Source: an uncultured Streptococcus sp. (GTDB taxonomy: Bacteria; Bacillota; Bacilli; Lactobacillales; Streptococcaceae). Taken from it: 13,862 bases of DNA. The notes under the pieces are model-generated. The model saw only the letters and a list, made by a program, of their open reading frames with translations, was not told the origin of the DNA and searched no databases. Location of the stretch: positions 1 to 13,862 of the forward strand of contig CAAEFF010000006.1 in assembly GCA_900755085.1 (NCBI GenBank), read 5' to 3'. Shown piece by piece: positions 7,685 through 13,862 of this stretch (positions are counted from its first letter, which is position 1; each line of letters opens with the position of its first letter). The translations under genes and the position numbers were made by a program.

Positions 7685-8551
7685 ATGAAAAAAGTATTAC
7701 AAAAATATTGGGCATGGGCTTTTGTGGTCATTCCCCTCTTGTTACAAGCAATTTTCTTCTATGTGCCGATGTTCCAAGGAGCCTTTTACAGTTTTACCAA
7801 CTGGACAGGTTTGACGTATAACTACAAGTTTGTCGGCTTGAACAACTTTAAACTCCTCTTCATGGATCCAAAATTCATGAATGCGATTGGATTTACCGCA
7901 ATCATCACCATTGCCATGGTGGTTGGTGAGATTGCACTTGGGATCTTCATTGCGCGTGTCTTGAACTCTAAAATCAAAGGTCAAACCTTCTTCCGTGCAT
8001 GGTTCTTCTTCCCAGCTGTTTTGTCTGGTTTGACAGTAGCTTTGATCTTCAAGCAAGTCTTCAACTATGGTCTTCCAGCGATTGGGAATGCCCTTCATAT
8101 AGAATTTCTCCAAACCAGTCTTTTAGGGACTAAGTGGGGAGCAATCTTTGCGGCTGTCTTTGTCCTTCTATGGCAAGGGGTGGCTATGCCTATCATTATC
8201 TTCCTAGCAGGTCTGCAATCCATCCCAACTGAGATTACAGAAGCTGCGAAGATCGATGGCGCGACTAGCAAGCAAGTTTTCTGGAACATTGAATTGCCTT
8301 ACTTGCTACCAAGTGTCTCTATGGTCTTTATCCTAGCCCTAAAAGGTGGGCTGACTGCCTTTGACCAAGTCTTTGCAATGACCGGTGGTGGTCCAAACAA
8401 TGCCACAACTTCACTTGGGCTCTTGGTTTATAACTATGCCTTTAAAAACAACCAATTCGGTTATGCTAATGCCATTGCCGTAATCTTGTTCTTCTTGATT
8501 GTAGTGATTTCGATCATCCAATTAAGAGTATCTAAGAAATTTGAAATTTAA
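7685..8551 (+). CDS. msmF: Multiple-sugar ABC transporter permease, MalF-type
   Basis: This 288-residue inner-membrane permease has about six hydrophobic segments. It carries the EAA loop EAAKIDGATSKQVFWNIELP (residues 186-205), which docks the cytoplasmic ATPase. The entry KYWAWAFVVIPLLLQAIFFYVPM and the FYSFTNWTG segment are typical of MalF/UgpA-type sugar permeases. I place the start at ATG 7685 (MKKVLQKYW), 10 bases after AGGAG at 7670-7674. An in-frame ATG at 7661 would overlap msmE, has no ribosome binding site and adds an uncharacteristic MWIRSRQT. It pairs with MsmG to form the channel. No ATPase gene follows, so a shared MsmK-type ATPase encoded elsewhere must power it. Confidence 0.93.
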   Translation: MKKVLQKYWAWAFVVIPLLLQAIFFYVPMFQGAFYSFTNWTGLTYNYKFVGLNNFKLLFMDPKFMNAIGFTAIITIAMVVGEIALGIFIARVLNSKIKGQTFFRAWFFFPAVLSGLTVALIFKQVFNYGLPAIGNALHIEFLQTSLLGTKWGAIFAAVFVLLWQGVAMPIIIFLAGLQSIPTEITEAAKIDGATSKQVFWNIELPYLLPSVSMVFILALKGGLTAFDQVFAMTGGGPNNATTSLGLLVYNYAFKNNQFGYANAIAVILFFLIVVISIIQLRVSKKFEI

Positions 8552-8564
8552 GAGGAGAAGCACG

Positions 8565-9398
8565 ATGAAACAAGATGAAAGAAAAGCCCTGATTGGCAAA
8601 TACATTCTATTGATTCTAGGATCGGTTCTAATTTTAGTGCCACTCCTTGCTACCCTCTTTAGTTCCTTCAAACCCACTAAGGATATCGTAGACAATTTCT
8701 TTGGATTTCCAACCAACTTCACATGGGACAACTTTAGCCGACTCTTAGCGGATGGGATCGGAGGCTATTACTGGAACTCAGTCGTTATCACTGTCTTGTC
8801 TTTACTTGCAGTAATGATCTTTATTCCTATGGCGGCCTACTCCATCGCACGCAATATGAGTAAGAGAAAAGCCTTTACTATCATGTACACCCTTTTAATC
8901 CTTGGGATTTTCGTACCTTTCCAAGTCATCATGATTCCAATTACCGTTATGATGAGTAAACTCGGTTTGGCTAACACCTTTGGTTTGATTTTGCTCTACT
9001 TGACCTATGCGATTCCACAGACCCTCTTCCTCTATGTCGGCTATATCAAAATCTCGATTCCAGAAAGTCTGGATGAAGCAGCAGAGATCGATGGGGCTAA
9101 TAAATTTACAACCTATTTCCGCATCATCTTCCCAATGATGAAACCCATGCATGCGACAACCATGATCATCAATGCCCTTTGGTTCTGGAATGACTTTATG
9201 TTGCCACTCCTTGTCTTGAACCGGGATTCCAAAATGTGGACTCTGCCATTGTTCCAATACAACTACGCAGGCCAATATTTCAACGACTACGGACCAAGCT
9301 TTGCTTCTTACGTGGTCGGCATTATCAGTATCACCATTGTCTATCTCTTCTTCCAACGCCATATCATCGCAGGAATGAGCAACGGTGCAGTGAAATAA
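8565..9398 (+). CDS. msmG: Multiple-sugar ABC transporter permease, MalG-type
   Basis: This 277-residue inner-membrane permease is the second channel subunit. It has about six membrane segments, the LFSSFKPTKDI periplasmic loop typical of MalG/UgpE relatives, and the EAA loop EAAEIDGANKFTTYFRIIFP (residues 171-190). I place the start at ATG 8565 (MKQDERKAL), 7 bases after AGGAG at 8553-8557, which itself begins just after the msmF stop codon. A TTG at 8541 in the same frame would put the ribosome binding site inside the gene and overlap msmF, so it is rejected. The C-terminal HIIAGMSNGAVK is characteristic of this family. It is followed not by gtfA directly but by a 291-base structured spacer. 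Confidence 0.93.
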   Translation: MKQDERKALIGKYILLILGSVLILVPLLATLFSSFKPTKDIVDNFFGFPTNFTWDNFSRLLADGIGGYYWNSVVITVLSLLAVMIFIPMAAYSIARNMSKRKAFTIMYTLLILGIFVPFQVIMIPITVMMSKLGLANTFGLILLYLTYAIPQTLFLYVGYIKISIPESLDEAAEIDGANKFTTYFRIIFPMMKPMHATTMIINALWFWNDFMLPLLVLNRDSKMWTLPLFQYNYAGQYFNDYGPSFASYVVGIISITIVYLFFQRHIIAGMSNGAVK

Positions 9399-9573
9399 TA
9401 AGATACAAAGCTCGTCAAAAGCTCACAGTGCACACAAAGGCGTCCACATCCGTAGACTACTGAAGTAGTAACGGCTGTGGAAAAATAGGGAATCTGAATA
9501 AGAAGCCTTGGCTTCTTGGAAGATTCATCTTTTTCACACAGAGCTTAGGGCGTGTTCAATTTAAGATACAAAG
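9399..9573. repeat. Structured intergenic element bounded by a 12-bp direct repeat, between msmG and gtfA
   Basis: TAAGATACAAAG occurs right after the msmG stop codon (9399-9410) and again at 9562-9573. Between the copies lie two strong hairpins: 9443-9481 (TCCACA/TGTGGA outer, CGT/ACG middle, ACTAC/GTAGT inner) and 9490-9526. A third stem, GAATGCTTCA / TGAAGCAATTC with one bulged base, spans 9574-9619. No protein-coding frame of substance is present. The look is that of a small non-autonomous repeat, and I have an unverified impression that similar AAGATACAAAG-led spacers recur in streptococcal genomes. No transposase or classic terminal inverted repeat is visible. Confidence 0.5.
9490..9534 (+). 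terminator. Terminator-like hairpin in the msmG-gtfA spacer
   Basis: GAATCT...AGATTC (9490-9495/9521-9526) encloses AAGAAGCC/GGCTTCTT (9500-9507/9510-9517). A TCTTTTT run follows after two bases. It could act as a partial terminator that lowers gtfA transcription relative to aga-msmEFG. The T-run is not ideal, so termination is only possible, not shown. Confidence 0.4.
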
Positions 9574-9637
9574 GAATGCTTCAGCTTGCTGATTTCAATC
9601 GTATCCTATGAAGCAATTCTAAAATAGAAAAACTCAA

Positions 9638-9667
9638 GAAAGCCAGGTCTCTTCAGACTTGGCTTTC
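9638..9667 (+). other. 13-bp hairpin just upstream of the gtfA ribosome binding site
   Basis: GAAAGCCAGGTCT pairs with AGACTTGGCTTTC (one G-U pair) across a CTTC loop. No T-tract follows, so it is not a classic terminator. It lies 10 bases before the AAGGAG at 9678-9683 and may stabilise a processed 3'-terminal gtfA transcript or shape translation. Role unknown. Confidence 0.5.
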
Positions 9668-9689
9668 AAATAAAGAAAAGGAGACCATT

Positions 9690-11132
9690 ATGCCAATTCA
9701 AAACAAAACCATGTTAATTACTTACTCAGATAGCTTGGGAAATAACATTAAGGATCTCTATGAAAATCTGGAGAAATATTTTGGAGATGCAGTCGGTGGT
9801 GTTCACCTCTTGCCATTTTTCCCATCAACCGGTGACCGTGGCTTTGCGCCTGTAGACTATGATCAAGTGGATCCAACCTTTGGAGATTGGGAAGATGTCA
9901 AACGCCTAGGCGACAAGTATTATCTCATGTTTGACTTTATGATCAATCACATTTCCCGTCAGTCTAAATACTACAAGGATTATCAAGAGAAGCATGACCA
10001 AAGTGCTTACAAGGATCTCTTTCTCAACTGGGACAAGTTCTGGCCGGAGAATCGTCCTACTCAAGCAGATGTAGATTTGATTTATAAGCGCAAGGATCGA
10101 GCTCCCAAGCAAGAAATTACCTTTGCGGATGGGACAACTGAGCATCTCTGGAATACCTTCGGGGAAGAGCAGATTGACCTGGACGTGACCAAGGAAGTGA
10201 CCATGGACTTTATCCGCAAGACCATCGAACATTTGGCGAGCAATGGTTGTGACCTCATTCGCCTAGATGCTTTTGCCTATGCAGTCAAGAAGTTGGATAC
10301 CAATGATTTCTTCGTGGAGCCAGATATTTGGGACTTGTTGGATAAGGTGCGCGATATGGCAGCCAGCTACGGTGCTGAGCTCTTGCCAGAGATTCATGAA
10401 CACTATTCTATCCAATTTAAGATTGCCGATCACGACTATTATGTCTATGACTTCGCGCTACCCATGGTAACCCTCTATACCATCTATAGCTCAAAAGTGA
10501 ATCGCCTTGCTAAGTGGTTGAAGATGAGTCCGATGAAGCAATTCACGACACTCGACACCCATGACGGGATTGGGGTGGTTGATGTCAAGGATATCTTGAC
10601 AGATGAAGAAATTGACTATGCATCAAACGAGCTCTACAAGGTAGGAGCGAATGTGAAACGCAAATATTCAACAGCAGAATACAACAACTTGGACATCTAC
10701 CAAATCAATTCGACCTACTATTCAGCGCTTGGAGATGACGATGGCAAGTATTTCCTAGCCCGCTTGATTCAAGCCTTTGCGCCGGGCATTCCACAAGTGT
10801 ATTATGTTGGATTCCTAGCTGGGAAGAATGATTTGGAACTCTTAGAAAACACCAAAGAAGGCCGCAATATCAACCGTCATTACTACAGCAATGAAGAAAT
10901 TGCCCAAGAAGTAGAGCGACCGGTCGTGCAATCCCTTCTCAAGCTCTTTAGTTTCCGGAATAACTCGCAAGCTTTTGACCTAGAAGGAAGCATTGAAGTG
11001 GAAACACCAGATGAACATACCATTGTCATCACGCGCCAAAACAAAGACCAGACCGCCACAGCAGTAGCCCGAATCAATCTTGCTGACGGGACTTACCAAG
11101 TGACAGAAAACGGTCAAGACATTGTGTTTTAA
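9690..11132 (+). CDS. gtfA: Sucrose phosphorylase, GH13 subfamily 18
   Basis: This 480-residue cytoplasmic enzyme reversibly converts sucrose and phosphate into alpha-glucose-1-phosphate and fructose. That saves ATP when raffinose is degraded to sucrose by Aga. The GH13 regions are all visible: FDFMINH (D82-H87), IRLDAFAY with the nucleophile D193, LLPEIHEHY with the acid/base E234, and LDTHDGIG with the transition-state stabiliser D292. The C-terminal part has APGIPQVYYVGFLAG and a small beta domain. Length and motif spacing match streptococcal GtfA and bifidobacterial sucrose phosphorylases, with no residue missing. AAGGAG at 9678-9683 sets the start. In the classic msm/raf operon it follows msmG directly; here 291 bases separate them. 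A related phosphorylase with another acceptor is a minor alternative. Confidence 0.95.
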   Translation: MPIQNKTMLITYSDSLGNNIKDLYENLEKYFGDAVGGVHLLPFFPSTGDRGFAPVDYDQVDPTFGDWEDVKRLGDKYYLMFDFMINHISRQSKYYKDYQEKHDQSAYKDLFLNWDKFWPENRPTQADVDLIYKRKDRAPKQEITFADGTTEHLWNTFGEEQIDLDVTKEVTMDFIRKTIEHLASNGCDLIRLDAFAYAVKKLDTNDFFVEPDIWDLLDKVRDMAASYGAELLPEIHEHYSIQFKIADHDYYVYDFALPMVTLYTIYSSKVNRLAKWLKMSPMKQFTTLDTHDGIGVVDVKDILTDEEIDYASNELYKVGANVKRKYSTAEYNNLDIYQINSTYYSALGDDDGKYFLARLIQAFAPGIPQVYYVGFLAGKNDLELLENTKEGRNINRHYYSNEEIAQEVERPVVQSLLKLFSFRNNSQAFDLEGSIEVETPDEHTIVITRQNKDQTATAVARINLADGTYQVTENGQDIVF

Positions 11133-11234
11133 AAACAATTGAAGTCAGGCGAGACATGTTTCGGATATTCCCTTTTTGATTGGACAGATTGCTGGAGGTT
11201 TTATGATTTTACAGTTTTTCTTCAATATTTTTAA

Positions 11235-11294
11235 AACAAAGGATTTTGCACCCCTTTCTAGTAGCATCACTACCCTGCAAGTGATCCTTTTGTT
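11235..11294 (+). terminator. Long imperfect hairpin downstream of gtfA, possible operon terminator
   Basis: AACAAAGGAT (11235-11244) pairs with ATCCTTTTGTT (11284-11294, one extra T). Inside this, TTGCA (11246-11250) pairs with TGCAA (11276-11280), and TAGT/ACTA form a weak inner stem. It is the only sizeable inverted repeat between the gtfA stop codon and the next gene. The following sequence is moderately T-rich but is not a clean T-tract, so the terminator role is tentative. Confidence 0.35.
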
Positions 11295-11329
11295 ACTTTG
11301 ACCTTGTCAGGGTCTGACCATTCAAGATC

Positions 11330-11338
11330 TGCTATGAT
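11330..11338 (+). promoter_or_regulatory. Candidate extended -10 promoter of the second aga
   Basis: TGC-TATGAT is a good extended -10 box, about 75 bases before the ATG at 11414. No matching -35 is present; TTGACC at 11298-11303 is 29 bases away, too far. Repeated TGACC/GGTC motifs at 11298-11319 could be a regulator site. No cre match is visible. Confidence 0.45.
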
Positions 11339-11413
11339 CTTCGCAAATTTTGTCTCTATCTATCTTAAAAACTTCGTATGATGCTAGGAACTTTGATACA
11401 AGAAAGGATAAAT

Positions 11414-13636
11414 ATGAGGGACCTCATTCTCTACCAGGAAACATACAAGCAGTTTCATCTGCGAAATGATTTTATTTCTTATATCTTTATGATTTCCCAT
11501 GATGGGAAGTTGCTTCATCTTTATTATGGACCGACCTTGCCAGAAGGGGATTATCGTCATTTGGTGGAAATGAAGCACCGCCCTATGACCACTTACCGGC
11601 AAGAAGGGGATCTTCTGTATTCACTCGAACACCTGCAGCAAGAATTTCCAGAGTATGGGGCGACAGATTTTCGCCATCCTGCCTTAGAACTGTCTTTGGA
11701 AAATGGTTCTCGGCTGACAGATTTTATCTATAAGGATCATGAAATTTCAAATGGAAAACCAAGATTAGAAGGTTTACCAGCAACTTATGTTGAAAATGAG
11801 GATGAATGCCAGACCTTGCAAGTCAATCTGATTGATTCGGTGTCGGGTGTGGAAGTAACTATTCAGTATAGTATTTTTCGAGATTTCCCTGTGATAACGA
11901 GAAGTCACCTGATCAACAATCAAGGTTCAAGACCTCTATCCATCGAAGGAGTCACCAGTCTTTCTTTAGACCTACCTGATCGAAACTATGAGATGATACA
12001 GCTTTCTGGAGCCTGGGCTCGTGAAAGGCATATTCATTCCACATTGTTACGTCAAGGAATCCAATCGATTGAATCAACACGTGGAATCTCTAGTCATCTG
12101 CATAATCCTTTCATTGCCTTAAAACGGCCTGAAACTACCGAGAATCATGGGGAGGTTATTGGACTCAGCCTGATTTACTCAGGAAATTTCCTCCTTCAAG
12201 CAGAAGTGGATACTTTCGATGTTACCCGACTTCAAGTGGGAATCAATCCCTTCCAATTTTGTTGGAAATTAGCTCCTGGTGCTAGCTTTACAAGTCCAGA
12301 AGCAGTTCTGGTATACAGTAGAAACGGTTTAAACGATATGAGTCAAACTTTCCATCGTCTTTATCGTACCCGTCTAGCTAGGGGAGAATGGCGAGATAAG
12401 GAGCGGCCGATTCTACTAAATAATTGGGAAGCAACTTACTTTGATTTTGATCAGGAAAAACTGCTCAGGATTGCGCAAAATGCCAAAGAAGTTGGTATCG
12501 AATTATTTGTGTTGGATGATGGCTGGTTTGGAAAACGTACCAATGATCGAGTTGGTCTTGGAGATTGGGTTGCCAATTGCGAGCGATTTCCAGATACAAT
12601 CGGGGCTTTATCAGAGAAAATTCATGATATGGGCTTGAAATTCGGCCTTTGGTTTGAACCGGAAATGGTCAACAAAGATAGTGATCTTTACCGTTCTCAT
12701 CCAGACTGGATCCTAGAAGTAGCAGGTCATTCACCACGTCATGGACGAAATCAATTTGTCTTAGACTTTAGTCGTGAAGAAGTAGTAGATGCCATTTATG
12801 AGCAAATGGCGCGTGTGATTGAAGAGACGAAATTAGACTATATCAAGTGGGATATGAACCGTCCGCTTACAGATGTCTTTTCTAAATCCTTGGCTCCAGA
12901 TCAGCAAGGAGAAGTGTTTCATCGGTATGTTCTAGGATTATACCACTTATATGATCGTTTAACGACAGCATTCCCTTCTGTTCTCTTTGAATCTTGCGCT
13001 TCGGGAGGCGGTAGATTTGATCCAGGTTTGCTTTATTATGCACCCCAAACTTGGACCAGTGACGATACAGATGCAGTTGAACGGCTTAAGATCCAATATG
13101 GAACCAGTCTAGTCTATCCACTCTCGACGATGGGAGCACATGTGTCCATTGTCCCTAACCATCAAACCAATCGGATCACACCGCTTGCGTCAAGGGGAAA
13201 TGTCGCTTATTTTGGGGTCTTTGGTTACGAGTTGGATCTAGCAGACCTGACGCAGGCTGAGAAGGAAATAGTAAAAGAGCAAATTGCCTTTTACAAAAAA
13301 GAGCGATCCCTCGTTCATCAAGGAAATTTTTACCGTTTGCGCTCTCCTTTTGACTCAAATCAAGTCGTATGGTCGGTTGTCAGTCAAAATCGTTCCCGAG
13401 TGATTCTGGCTCAGTATAAGCTATTGAACGAAGTGAACCGTGCTTATGATCGTGTGTATCTGCAAGGACTGAATGCAGATGCTTTCTATGAAGTGGACGG
13501 GAAACAGTTTAGCGGTGCAGAACTGATGTTAGCAGGTTTTAGTCTTTCAGATGCTTCCTGTGGACAGCCTTTAAATCAAGAAAAACTGAGTTGTGATTTT
13601 GACTCTCACATTTGGGTGTTTGAAGAAGTAAAATAA
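11414..13636 (+). CDS. Alpha-galactosidase, GH36 (second, divergent copy)
   Basis: This 740-residue cytoplasmic GH36 enzyme has no signal peptide. The catalytic set is complete: LDDGWFG (D368, D369), LGDW, FGLWFEPEM, KWDMNR with presumed nucleophile D480, CASGGGRFD, and SDDTDA with presumed acid/base D550. The spacing from the DD pair to the nucleophile is 112 residues, as in the first copy. The substrate loop differs, CASGGGRFDPG here against CSGGGGRNDLG, and the N-terminal third is clearly diverged. It is therefore not a recent duplicate and more likely an imported paralogue resembling Lactobacillus/Bacillus-type GH36. I choose ATG 11414, with AAAGGA at 11403-11408; the in-frame ATG at 11378 has no ribosome binding site. 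By eye its codons are more AT-rich than those of the first aga. It probably acts on galacto-oligosaccharides of a different length or linkage. Confidence 0.92.
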   Translation: MRDLILYQETYKQFHLRNDFISYIFMISHDGKLLHLYYGPTLPEGDYRHLVEMKHRPMTTYRQEGDLLYSLEHLQQEFPEYGATDFRHPALELSLENGSRLTDFIYKDHEISNGKPRLEGLPATYVENEDECQTLQVNLIDSVSGVEVTIQYSIFRDFPVITRSHLINNQGSRPLSIEGVTSLSLDLPDRNYEMIQLSGAWARERHIHSTLLRQGIQSIESTRGISSHLHNPFIALKRPETTENHGEVIGLSLIYSGNFLLQAEVDTFDVTRLQVGINPFQFCWKLAPGASFTSPEAVLVYSRNGLNDMSQTFHRLYRTRLARGEWRDKERPILLNNWEATYFDFDQEKLLRIAQNAKEVGIELFVLDDGWFGKRTNDRVGLGDWVANCERFPDTIGALSEKIHDMGLKFGLWFEPEMVNKDSDLYRSHPDWILEVAGHSPRHGRNQFVLDFSREEVVDAIYEQMARVIEETKLDYIKWDMNRPLTDVFSKSLAPDQQGEVFHRYVLGLYHLYDRLTTAFPSVLFESCASGGGRFDPGLLYYAPQTWTSDDTDAVERLKIQYGTSLVYPLSTMGAHVSIVPNHQTNRITPLASRGNVAYFGVFGYELDLADLTQAEKEIVKEQIAFYKKERSLVHQGNFYRLRSPFDSNQVVWSVVSQNRSRVILAQYKLLNEVNRAYDRVYLQGLNADAFYEVDGKQFSGAELMLAGFSLSDASCGQPLNQEKLSCDFDSHIWVFEEVK

Positions 13637-13722
13637 TCAGAAAAAGCGAGTATCTATTGATAGGATACCTCTTAACCTTCCTTGGATCTTTTGTCTATTC
13701 AAGAAAGAAAAACTAAGGAATG

Positions 13723-13760
13723 AAAAATCTCAATTGGGTGATCTCCCAATTGAGATTTTT
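13723..13760. terminator. Strong bidirectional terminator after the second aga
   Basis: TCTCAATTGGG pairs perfectly with CCCAATTGAGA across a 6-base loop. Flanking A5 and T5 extend the stem to 16 bp and give U-tracts on both strands. It ends the second aga transcript. The T-tract runs into the GalR-like palindrome. Confidence 0.9.
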
Positions 13761-13779
13761 TAGTAAAATTTTACTAAAA
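13758..13779. promoter_or_regulatory. Perfect 22-bp GalR-like operator palindrome
   Basis: The half-site TTTTAGTAAAA (13758-13768) is followed directly by its exact reverse complement (13769-13779). The same half-sites occur upstream of galR at 3214-3241. LacI/GalR-family repressors bind such palindromes. AATAAT (13788-13793) just downstream is a possible -10, so the operator probably controls a gene beginning beyond the right edge, plausibly of galactose metabolism. The target is inferred. Confidence 0.65.
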
Positions 13780-13822
13780 TTAACTCGAATAATACCAAGT
13801 TGGTTGGAAATGAAAGATGGTT

Positions 13823-13846
13823 AAAAACCTATATTATAGGCTTTTT
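13823..13846. other. Weak A/T-flanked inverted repeat near the right edge
   Basis: AAAAA-CCTA ... TAGG-C-TTTTT forms a short stem with A and T tracts on either side. It could be a weak terminator or part of the leader of the next gene. The remaining bases from 13780 to the window end hold no coding region that I can support. Confidence 0.25.
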
Positions 13847-13862
13847 GAATATAAAATAAAAA

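Larger units (their letters stand above)
11143..11381 (+). pseudogene. Possible remnant of a small membrane-protein gene
   Basis: Between gtfA and the second aga one frame is open from 11143 to a TGA at 11299-11301. It reads like a membrane protein (PFLIGQIAGGFMILQFFFNIF, then a Leu-rich stretch). A different frame, open from 11265, continues it as TLSGSDHSRSAMIFANFVSIY up to a TGA at 11379-11381. A single frameshift in the CCTTTTGTT region (11286-11294) would join them. Inside lies a 32-codon frame beginning at ATG 11203 with GGAGG 4 bases upstream (11194-11198), which could be a tiny hydrophobic peptide instead. In S. pneumoniae a further gene called rafX follows gtfA, so decay of such a gene is one explanation. 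I cannot tell this from chance open frames in AT-rich DNA. Confidence 0.25.

Noticed and set aside
8895..9362. A 155-codon minus-strand open frame inside msmG
   Set aside because: It is antisense to a clear permease gene, has no ribosome binding site or recognisable motif, and is low in hydrophobic order; it is a shadow of the coding strand.
9399..9689. An insertion sequence between msmG and gtfA
   Set aside because: There is no transposase frame, no terminal inverted repeat and too little length; only a miniature repeat remains possible.
11378..11413. An upstream ATG pair for the second alpha-galactosidase
   Set aside because: No ribosome binding site precedes 11378, while AAAGGA sits correctly before ATG 11414, and the extra residues are not GH36-like.
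11133..11413. A T-box or other known riboswitch in the leader of the second alpha-galactosidase
   Set aside because: No T-box core sequence or specifier stem is seen; the only structure is one imperfect long hairpin.
13637..13722. A small hairpin (GTATC...GATAC, about 13650-13668) as a separate terminator or small RNA
   Set aside because: The stem is short and bulged, lacks a T-tract, and a far stronger terminator follows at 13723.

Overview
The window looks like chromosome from an oral or pathogenic Streptococcus, most likely of the mitis/sanguinis/parasanguinis group. The evidence is the gene set and order, the strong AGGAGG-type ribosome binding sites, a near-consensus cre site for CcpA, and the moderately AT-rich composition. 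The core is a raffinose/multiple-sugar-metabolism (raf/msm) locus, a known streptococcal system. No sequence search could be run, so the species is an inference.

Left end (1-1200): an AT-rich stretch with two small plus-strand genes. The first is cut by the window edge; its reading frame is open back to base 3. The second is a YezG/DUF600-type immunity protein. Together they look like the tail of a polymorphic-toxin immunity cluster whose toxin gene would lie left of the window. A bidirectional terminator closes the region.

Minus-strand regulator block (1213-4071): msmR/rafR (AraC activator), galR (LacI-family repressor) and birA (biotin ligase/repressor) read leftward. galR has its own candidate promoter with a GalR-type palindrome that overlaps the msmR stop codon. 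The galR stop codon lies inside the birA ribosome binding site.

Plus-strand utilisation operon (4235-11132): aga (GH36 alpha-galactosidase), msmE (lipoprotein sugar binder), msmF and msmG (permeases), then gtfA (sucrose phosphorylase). A cre site lies between the divergent msmR and aga genes. Raffinose-type sugars would be imported by MsmEFG. Aga then removes galactose, and GtfA splits the remaining sucrose into glucose-1-phosphate and fructose. No msmK-type ATPase gene is present, so the transporter probably uses a shared ATPase encoded elsewhere. A structured element of about 175 bp, bounded by a 12-bp direct repeat, separates msmG from gtfA.

Right part (11133-13862): a short stretch that may be a decayed membrane-protein gene, then a second, divergent GH36 alpha-galactosidase gene with its own candidate promoter. 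A strong terminator follows, and its T-tract runs into a perfect 22-bp GalR-like palindrome. That palindrome suggests the next gene, outside the window, is a galactose gene under GalR. If so, the raf/msm block sits between galR and a galactose operon that are neighbours in related species. I found no CRISPR array, tRNA, rRNA or insertion sequence.
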